DNA from: Actinomycetes bacterium | Lineage (GTDB): Bacteria > Actinomycetota > Actinomycetes > Propionibacteriales > Propionibacteriaceae | Length of the DNA: 7,318 nt | Assembly: GCA_023437345.1 (NCBI GenBank) | Contig: JAEZGC010000337.1 | Coordinates: 1 to 7,318, forward strand | Reading direction: 5' to 3' | In this document: in pieces, positions 1 to 4,931 of the stretch | Layout of the letters: every line of letters starts with the position of its first letter | Numbering within the stretch: the stretch's first letter is position 1 | Translations under genes and position numbers: made by a program | Notes under the pieces: generated by a model | Told to the model about the DNA's origin: nothing | Database searches by the model: none | The model's input: only the letters and a program-made list of their open reading frames with translations

Positions 1-1126
1 CCTGTTCGGCGATCAGCCGGGCGATCTGCCGGGAGGCGTCGGGCCGGGCCAGCCGGTGGCTGGCCTGCGCCACCGCGGCGCGTGCCGCCGGGTCGGCCAC
101 CCAATGCCTCAAGACGGCGCGGGCGTCCGCGGCGCGCGGCGCCCACACCCCGGCACCGCCCTCCACCACGTAGTCGACGTTGCCGTCCTCCTGCCCCGGC
201 AGGCGGGAGTACAGCACGATCGGCAGGCCGCAGATGAACGCCTCACTGATGCTGCCCGGGCCCGCCTTGGTCACCATGATGTCCGAGGCTCGCATGAACT
301 CGGCCATCTCACGGGTGAACCCGTAGATGTGGGCCGGCAGCTTCCAGTCGACAGCCAGCAGGTCCTCGCGCAGCGCCTCGTTGCGTCCGCAGATGACGAC
401 GAGGCTCGCCTTGAGGTCCTCCTCGTTGAGCGCCTTGGCCATCCGCTTCACCCCGCCCAGCCCGTCACCGCCGCCGACCACGAGGATGACCGGCAGGTCG
501 GTGCGCCAGCCCTTCTCGCGCCGCCACGCCGCCACGTCGGGCAGGGGGTCGCGGAAGCGCTCGCTGACCGGCAGACCGACCACCCGCAGGTTGCCGGCCG
601 GGATCCCGTAGCCGACGGCGAGATCGCGGGCCTGCCTGGTCGGGACCACCACGAGGTCGGCGCGGCGGTCGAACCAGAACGCGTGGGTGGACACCATGTC
701 GGTGACGACTGTGATGAACGGACGGGGCGCCTTGCGCATGGCGCGTGCCAGGTGGTTGTTCACCAGCGGGTGGACCGACACGATCAGGTCGGCGGGGTTC
801 TCCCGCACCAGCCGCTTGGCGGCCTTGCGCAGGTAGGGGTAGCTGAGGGTGGTGATCGCGTTGGTGCGGCTGCGGCTGTTGGAAACCTTGAAGGACAGCC
901 CCCACGCCTGCGGCACCCGCGACATCGGCGGGTAGATCTCCGGCGCACGGTTGAGCGGCGCGGGGTAGTAGTCGCGGAAGAAGTCCACCATGACCGGCTC
1001 GAAGCGGCCGGGGAACTCAAGGTGCAGCGCTTCGATCAGCGCTTCGGTGGCCGACCGGTGGCCGCCCCCGGTGTCGGAGAACAGGAACAGGATGCGCTTG
1101 GGGCGCGGTGCTCCCGGGTCAGTCAT
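1..1126 (-). CDS. MGDG-synthase/MurG-like glycosyltransferase (GT28 type), C-terminus cut by window edge
   Basis: A GT-B fold glycosyltransferase related to monogalactosyldiacylglycerol synthases and processive diacylglycerol glucosyltransferases, which transfer a sugar from a nucleotide donor to a membrane diacylglycerol. 375 residues are visible and the reading frame is still open at base 1; since the family usually ends soon after this point, only a short tail should be missing. The N-terminal MGDG_synth domain (about 11-185) opens with a hydrophobic strand and the loop D18-T-G-G-G-H23. The C-terminal donor-binding domain (about 210-350) has G218-G-G-D-G-L-G-G, K287-A-G-P-G-S-I-S-E-A and P310-G-Q-E-D-G-N, all typical of this family. 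The ATG at 1126 follows a good GGAGGG Shine-Dalgarno (1136-1131). No signal peptide or membrane helix is visible, so a cytoplasmic, membrane-associated enzyme is likely. It follows the DUF3048 lipoprotein gene by 91 nt. The sugar donor and acceptor cannot be read from sequence. A large plus-strand open frame over this gene is a GC-bias shadow. Confidence 0.88.
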   Translation of the reverse strand, partial: MTDPGAPRPKRILFLFSDTGGGHRSATEALIEALHLEFPGRFEPVMVDFFRDYYPAPLNRAPEIYPPMSRVPQAWGLSFKVSNSRSRTNAITTLSYPYLRKAAKRLVRENPADLIVSVHPLVNNHLARAMRKAPRPFITVVTDMVSTHAFWFDRRADLVVVPTRQARDLAVGYGIPAGNLRVVGLPVSERFRDPLPDVAAWRREKGWRTDLPVILVVGGGDGLGGVKRMAKALNEEDLKASLVVICGRNEALREDLLAVDWKLPAHIYGFTREMAEFMRASDIMVTKAGPGSISEAFICGLPIVLYSRLPGQEDGNVDYVVEGGAGVWAPRAADARAVLRHWVADPAARAAVAQASHRLARPDASRQIARLIAEQ

Positions 1127-1158
1127 CAGGCCCTCCGTCAGCCGTTGCGGCAGTATCC

Positions 1159-1171
1159 CTGTCGCGGACAG
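1159..1171. promoter_or_regulatory. Short inverted repeat in the DUF3048/glycosyltransferase gap (possible operator)
   Basis: The 91-nt gap between the DUF3048 stop (1218) and the glycosyltransferase ATG (1126) contains CTGTC-GCG-GACAG, perfect 5-base arms around 3 bases, about 32 nt before the ATG. On the minus strand a GATACT hexamer follows it immediately and could be a weak -10; no convincing -35 is present. The repeat could be a regulator site or chance. It has no T-run and a short stem, so it is a poor terminator. Confidence 0.2.
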
Positions 1172-1217
1172 CATGGCATGAACCCCACCCGCGCCACACC
1201 ACGGCGGCGCGGCGGGC

Positions 1218-2372
1218 TCAGGCCTTGATGCCGATCTTGGTCTTGACCTGCGGCAGCTCCACGAAGGTGCGGCCCGGGGCCATCCGCAGCGGGGTCCCGT
1301 CGTCGAGGGTGAAGACGAACAGCGAGTCGACGTCCTTGCCCTTGGTCCAGGTGCCCTTGACGTACTTCCCGCCGTGGAAGTAGTAGAAGGTGCCCTTCTT
1401 GCCGGTGATGTCGTGGAACGGCTCGTGGTGGTCGAAGTGCTGCTTGGCCTGGATCACCAGCACGTTGTCGGTGGAGACGCGGGTGCCGTCCTTGAGCACG
1501 TGCTTGCCCCAGGGCATCGAGCGCAGGTACCTGCCCTGCTTCTCGCTGTAGGAGTAGCCCATGTTGTAGGAGTCGCCCTTCTTCCAGGGCACCGACACGG
1601 TCGAGGCGGCCTTGCCCGACACCTCGGTGGACGGCTTCTCGTCGCCGGTGGCGAACGGGAAGTAGAGCACCTGCGGGGTGGTCTTGGTCTTGCTCTGCTT
1701 GACCAGCTGCTTGGGGTGGCACAGCACCGCGCGGTCGTAGTACTTCTGGCCGTTGATGGTGCGGACCCGGCTGCCGTCGATCGAGTAGGAGCCGGTGCCC
1801 TTGGTCGCCATGTAGGTCTTCTTGTAGTCGAGTCCCTTGGCGTGCTTCTTGAAGTAGCGCAGCGTCCAGCCGGCGGCACCGGTGTTGCCGATGATCGCGT
1901 CGACCGGGGAGAGCAGCGGGATGTCCACCGGACGGATCGACCGCACCGGGCCGACGTCCGAGGCGTACCTGGAGTGGAACACCGGGACGAGCCGGGTGCC
2001 GCTCTGCAGCAGCGCCGCGGGGTAGCCGTCGAGCTGGACGAAGACCACGTCGGCGTCATTGATCCCGACCTGCGGGTGCTCGCCCTTGTTGTCGGGCACC
2101 TTCACCGCGACCACCGCACGATCGGCGTCGGACGGGTCGTCAAGCAGCTCTCCGGTCAGCGGCCAGCGCGGCCGCGGATCGCCGGTCGGGGTGGGGGTCG
2201 GCGGCGGGGTGGGCGTCGGCGCGGCGCTGGTGGGCGTCTCGGACGGGGTCGGCTGCTGGGTCGGGGTCTCGGCCGCGGCCGGGCTGCATCCGGTCAGCAG
2301 CGGGCCCGCCACAGCGGCCCCGGCCAACCCGACGGCCCCCACCATCAGCGTCCGGCGGCTCACCGACTCCAT
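1218..2372 (-). CDS. DUF3048 (YerB-like) domain lipoprotein with twin-arginine signal
   Basis: A 384-residue secreted lipoprotein of the DUF3048/YerB family, whose biochemical role I do not know. The N-terminus has a twin-arginine motif (S5-R-R-T-L-M), a hydrophobic stretch (about 10-27) and a lipobox L26-T-G-C29, so the mature protein should be lipid-anchored through C29 outside the cytoplasmic membrane, possibly exported folded by Tat. Residues 33-66 are a Pro/Thr/Ser-rich flexible spacer. The first DUF3048 block (about 85-220) contains P100-Q-V-G-I-N-D-A-D-V-V, G125-T-R, F132 and G141-P-V-R-S-I-R-P; the C-terminal block (about 235-380) contains a Trp/Lys/Tyr-rich segment and P366-G-R-T-F-V-E-L near the end. 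Start choice: ATG at 2372 has AGGAG (2384-2380) seven bases upstream; a GTG five codons earlier (2387) lies on top of that Shine-Dalgarno and is rejected. The mature part is notably rich in Lys and Tyr compared with the Ala/Arg-rich neighbours, fitting an extracellular protein. Confidence 0.9.
   Translation of the reverse strand: MESVSRRTLMVGAVGLAGAAVAGPLLTGCSPAAAETPTQQPTPSETPTSAAPTPTPPPTPTPTGDPRPRWPLTGELLDDPSDADRAVVAVKVPDNKGEHPQVGINDADVVFVQLDGYPAALLQSGTRLVPVFHSRYASDVGPVRSIRPVDIPLLSPVDAIIGNTGAAGWTLRYFKKHAKGLDYKKTYMATKGTGSYSIDGSRVRTINGQKYYDRAVLCHPKQLVKQSKTKTTPQVLYFPFATGDEKPSTEVSGKAASTVSVPWKKGDSYNMGYSYSEKQGRYLRSMPWGKHVLKDGTRVSTDNVLVIQAKQHFDHHEPFHDITGKKGTFYYFHGGKYVKGTWTKGKDVDSLFVFTLDDGTPLRMAPGRTFVELPQVKTKIGIKA
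2186..2275 (-). repeat. Low-complexity Pro/Thr-rich coding tract
   Basis: A G/T-biased run on the plus strand (repeated GGGGTSGG-like units) encodes the Pro/Thr/Ser spacer (about residues 33-63) that separates the lipid anchor from the DUF3048 domain. Units are irregular rather than exact tandem copies. Such tracts change length easily by slippage, so the spacer probably varies between strains. Confidence 0.5.
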
Positions 2373-2396
2373 ACCTGTACTCCTCACAACGCCTGC

Positions 2397-2415
2397 GGCT
2401 CCGCTGCCCGGAGCC
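2397..2415 (-). other. Hairpin in the DUF3048 5' leader
   Basis: GGCTCCG (2397-2403) and CGGAGCC (2409-2415) form a perfect 7-bp stem with a 5-base loop, extendable by two pairs past a single bulge. It lies about 60 nt after the Dabb stop and 24 nt before the DUF3048 ATG. It could be a Dabb-gene terminator without a T-tract or, if the promoter at 2422-2450 is real, a structure right at the 5' end of the DUF3048 mRNA. No U-run follows on the minus strand. Confidence 0.4.
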
Positions 2416-2421
2416 CGCTCA

Positions 2422-2450
2422 ATCGTAGGTCCTGCGCACCGCCCGTTCCG
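2422..2450 (-). promoter_or_regulatory. Candidate promoter of the DUF3048 gene
   Basis: On the minus strand, TACGAT (2427-2422) fits the actinobacterial TANNNT -10, and CGGAAC (2450-2445) lies 17 bases upstream. GGAAC is the classic -35 core of several ECF sigma factors, although the downstream element looks more like a housekeeping -10 than a CGTT-type ECF -10. Transcription would start near 2415, giving a leader of roughly 40 nt with the Shine-Dalgarno at 2384-2380. Based on pattern and spacing only. Confidence 0.33.
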
Positions 2451-2474
2451 AATCCGGCCGGTCCGCGACGCCGG

Positions 2475-2786
2475 TCAGTCCCCGGGCACCTCGTAGTCCA
2501 TGCAGGCCCGCTCGGTGCGCACCTTGGTGATGAAGCCGGCGACCGCCTGGTGGCGCGGGTGGACGGCGTAGGCCTTCAGCGACTCCACCGAGTCGAACTC
2601 GCTGGACAGCACGAGGTCGTAGCTGTGCTCGAGCGGGTCGGCGCCGACCGCCACCTCGAGGGTGCGCAGCCCCGGCACAAGGCCGGCCAGCGCCACCAGT
2701 TCGGCGTGCGCCCTGGCCAGGTTGGCTGCCTTGTCAGCGCCCTCGGCGTGGTCGGCGAACTTCCAGAAGACTATGTGCTTGATCAC
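2475..2786 (-). CDS. Dabb (stress-responsive alpha/beta barrel) domain protein
   Basis: A 103-residue single-domain protein of the Dabb ferredoxin-like fold family, small dimeric barrels found as stress-responsive proteins in plants and as proteins of unknown or diverse function in bacteria. Family hallmarks are the N-terminal strand I2-K-H-I-V-F-W-K-F, the central Y56-D-L-V-L-S-S-E-F, the helix ending in H76-P-R-H-Q-A-V-A-G-F, and the closing D97-Y-E. Length matches the family. The GTG start at 2786 places the first strand correctly and has GGGAG (2800-2796) nine bases upstream; the open frame extends further upstream into fprA, but that part matches no Dabb sequence. It lies 58 nt after fprA on the same strand and may be the last gene of that operon. 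No enzymatic activity can be assigned. Confidence 0.85.
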   Translation of the reverse strand: MIKHIVFWKFADHAEGADKAANLARAHAELVALAGLVPGLRTLEVAVGADPLEHSYDLVLSSEFDSVESLKAYAVHPRHQAVAGFITKVRTERACMDYEVPGD

Positions 2787-2815
2787 AGCGGGATTCTCCC
2801 ACGGCCCGCGCCCGG

Positions 2816-2831
2816 GCGCCGGGATCGGCGC
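2816..2831 (-). terminator. GC hairpin just after fprA (weak terminator candidate)
   Basis: GCGCCG-GGAT-CGGCGC is a perfect 6-bp stem with a 4-base loop, starting 13 nt after the fprA stop on the minus strand. It partly overlaps a 12-base palindrome at 2808-2819. No T-tract follows, so it may only attenuate transcription into the Dabb gene, or simply be a GC-rich spacer. Confidence 0.25.
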
Positions 2832-2844
2832 GGATCGCGGCGTC

Positions 2845-4206
2845 TCAGCGCCGGTCGGCCAGCGACGGCGGGCCTCCGGCGCGGCCCAGCCGGACCAGGT
2901 CGAGCAGCTCGTGCCAGGCCTCGATCTTGACCCGTTCCCGTCCGCCGAGCTTGCCCCGCTCGAGTTCGGCGGCGTCGATCCGCTTCCAGTCGGCCAGCGT
3001 GGACGGTGCGAAGCCGCGCGCGGCAAGGGTCGCCATCAGGTCGGGTCGCTGCTGCTGCGGGGCCTGGGCGAGGTCGGCGACCAGGTGGGCGACGGTCTCG
3101 GCCGCGTCGGCCTTGTTGGTGCCGATCACCCCGATCGGGCCGCGCTTGATCCAGCCGACCGCGTACTCGCGGGGTCGCGGCGTCCCGTCCAGTTCGACGA
3201 CCCTGCCCTCGCGGTTGGGGATCCTGCCGGTCTCGGCGTCGAACGGCACGCCGGGCAGCGGGATGCCCCGGTAGCCGATCGCCCGCAGCACCAGTTCGGC
3301 GTCCAGGACGCGCAGTTCGCCGCTGCCGGCGACCCGGCCCGGGCCGGCCGGGACCGTCCGCTCCACCGTCACCTGCGCCACCCGTCCGGGCCCCGCCAGG
3401 GCGACCGGACGGTGCCAGAACAGGAAGTGGAGCCGGCAGCGCGGTGACGCGGTGCTGCGCTGGACGGCGTCGGCCAGGGCTGCCACGTTGGCCCTGGTGC
3501 GGCGGTCGAGGACGTCGGCGTCGATGGCGGCCAGGTCGACGCCGGCCACGTCGACGGCGACGCCGGGAGTGGCCAGCAGTTCCCGCAGCTCGGTGGTGGT
3601 GAAGCTGGCGTGCTCGGGGCCGCGGCGGCCGACCACCCAGACGTCGGTGAGGTCGGCGGCGGCAAGTTCGGTGAGCACCGCGTCCGGCATGTCGGTGCCG
3701 GCCAGCGCACCGTGGCCCTTCAGCAGCACCCGGGCGACGTCCACGGCGACGTTGCCGACGCCGGCGATCACGGCGGCCGAGACCCCGGCCAGCGACTGCG
3801 GTTGGGCGTCGGGATGGCCGCAGTACCAGGCGACGAACTCGCGGGCCGAGCGGCTGCCCGGCAGCGACTCCCCCGGGATCCCCATCCGGCGGTCCTCGCT
3901 CGCCCCGGCGGCGTAGATGACCGCGTCATAGGCGGCGGCCAGTTCCGCCACTGTGACGTCGCGGCCGAGTTCCACCAGCCCGAAGAACCTCACCCCCGGG
4001 GAGTCGAACACCCGGGCCAGCACGGTGGCGATCCCCTTGATGCTGTCGTGGTCGGGGGCCACCCCGTAGCGCAGCAGGCCGAAGGGGGTGGGCAGCCTGT
4101 CGAAGATGTCCACCTCGACCTCGAACGGCGCGGTGGTCAGCAGGGACTGGGCCGCGAACAACCCGGACGGCCCCGAGCCGACGACCGCGACCCGTCGCAC
4201 TGTCAC
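2845..4206 (-). CDS. fprA: FprA-type ferredoxin/adrenodoxin-like NADP+ reductase
   Basis: A flavoprotein of the adrenodoxin-reductase family that moves electrons between NADPH and a ferredoxin through FAD; cytoplasmic. With the chosen start it has 453 residues, close to mycobacterial FprA (456). Positions here count from that start. The FAD-binding G10-S-G-P-S-G lies in the first strand, followed by the family segment P39-F-G-L-L-R-Y-G-V-A-P-D-H. The NADP domain carries G149-V-G-N-V-A-V-D-V-A-R and G193-R-R-G-P. The C-terminal FAD closure G351-W-I-K-R-G-P-I-G-V-I-G-T-N-K-A-D-A is intact. No ferredoxin domain is fused and none is encoded in the window, so its electron partner is elsewhere. GTG 4206 is chosen because it overlaps the deacetylase TGA in a GTGA junction and gives the same distance to the FAD motif as I recall for mycobacterial FprA; GTG 4215 is possible. 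One oddity: the usual Gln/Asn in GxGNVA is Val150. Confidence 0.93.
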   Translation of the reverse strand: MTVRRVAVVGSGPSGLFAAQSLLTTAPFEVEVDIFDRLPTPFGLLRYGVAPDHDSIKGIATVLARVFDSPGVRFFGLVELGRDVTVAELAAAYDAVIYAAGASEDRRMGIPGESLPGSRSAREFVAWYCGHPDAQPQSLAGVSAAVIAGVGNVAVDVARVLLKGHGALAGTDMPDAVLTELAAADLTDVWVVGRRGPEHASFTTTELRELLATPGVAVDVAGVDLAAIDADVLDRRTRANVAALADAVQRSTASPRCRLHFLFWHRPVALAGPGRVAQVTVERTVPAGPGRVAGSGELRVLDAELVLRAIGYRGIPLPGVPFDAETGRIPNREGRVVELDGTPRPREYAVGWIKRGPIGVIGTNKADAAETVAHLVADLAQAPQQQRPDLMATLAARGFAPSTLADWKRIDAAELERGKLGGRERVKIEAWHELLDLVRLGRAGGPPSLADRR

Positions 4207-4931
4207 GGCCGCCACCCACCCGGGACCTCGCGGACCGCGACCCGGGTCGGGACCGGGTGGCGCTGGCCGCCGACGTGGACCACCTCGGCCCCCTCGACCC
4301 GCAGCTGGCTGCGGTAGTGGCCGAGCGCGGCCACCACGGTGTCGCGGTACTGGTCGAGGTCGACGGCGTCCGGGTCGGCGTCGGGGTCCGAGACGATCTC
4401 AACCCACGCCGCGCCGGCCAGGGCCGCGGCCTGCCGGCCGATCCGGTGGCAGGCGACGTGGTCGGGGTGGCCGTAGCCGCCCGCCTCGTCGTAGCTGACC
4501 AGCACCTGGGCGTCGAACCACTCGGCGAAGCAGGCCAGGTCGGCGGCCGCCTCGGCGGCATCGGCGGCGGTCAGCGAGTCCGGGCCGGCGTCGGGCGCGG
4601 ACCCGGCCAGCCCTGCGGTCAGCCACACCATGCCGGAGTCGGTGTAGCGCCTCGGTGGCCGGTCGGCGACCCGGGCCGGCGGCTCACCGAGGAAACCGTG
4701 GCGGGCGACGCCGAGCACCGCCACCGCGGCGGCCAGTTCGCGCTCCCGCAGCGCGACCAGGTCGGTGGCCGGTACCGCCGCCTCGCCCCGCTCTCCGCGG
4801 GTCGCGGTCACCACCGCCACCTGGACGCCGCGGGCCACCAGGTCGGCGATCAGCGTCCCGGTGGCCAGCGTCTCGTCGTCGGGATGGGCGTGCAGGAACA
4901 GGACGCGCTCTGCGGTGTCGAGCGCCGTCAT
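4203..4931 (-). CDS. PIG-L/LmbE family zinc N-deacetylase (MshB/Mca-like)
   Basis: A 242-residue metal-dependent deacetylase of the PIG-L/LmbE family, which removes N-acetyl groups from GlcNAc glycosides such as GlcNAc-inositol (MshB), or cleaves mycothiol conjugates (Mca). The zinc site is complete: A15-H16-P-D18-D19-E20 near the N-terminus, and Y153-G-H155-P-D-H158 in the middle. H16, D19 and H158 would bind zinc, D18 act as general base, with Y153 and H155 in the active site. D98-S-G-M also matches MshB/Mca. The C-terminus is about 70 residues shorter after the HPDH motif than in mycobacterial MshB, so the substrate may differ. ATG 4931 overlaps the GT4 stop (ATGA) and has GGAG six bases upstream; a longer frame from 4988 runs back into GT4 coding sequence and is rejected. 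It also overlaps fprA by four bases, so all three genes should be translated together. Confidence 0.9.
   Translation of the reverse strand: MTALDTAERVLFLHAHPDDETLATGTLIADLVARGVQVAVVTATRGERGEAAVPATDLVALRERELAAAVAVLGVARHGFLGEPPARVADRPPRRYTDSGMVWLTAGLAGSAPDAGPDSLTAADAAEAAADLACFAEWFDAQVLVSYDEAGGYGHPDHVACHRIGRQAAALAGAAWVEIVSDPDADPDAVDLDQYRDTVVAALGHYRSQLRVEGAEVVHVGGQRHPVPTRVAVREVPGGWRP

Noticed and set aside
56..1228. 390-residue plus-strand open frame
   Set aside because: It is antisense to the MGDG-type glycosyltransferase, whose motifs are unmistakable; its composition (Arg, His, Val, Gly rich, no domain) is typical of a GC-rich shadow frame.
2373..2387. GTG start five codons upstream for the DUF3048 gene
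   Set aside because: This codon overlaps the AGGAG Shine-Dalgarno that serves ATG 2372.
2808..2819. 12-base perfect palindrome GCGCCCGGGCGC after fprA
   Set aside because: Palindromes made only of G and C are expected by chance at this base composition; no hairpin loop is possible without breaking the centre.
1374..2930. 518-residue plus-strand open frame
   Set aside because: It runs antisense across DUF3048, an intergenic gap, Dabb and part of fprA, with repetitive Gly/Arg/Val composition and no recognisable domain.
2787..3026. N-terminal extension of the Dabb frame into fprA
   Set aside because: The extra residues are Pro/Arg/Ser-rich shadow sequence; the Dabb fold begins exactly at GTG 2786, which has its own ribosome binding site.
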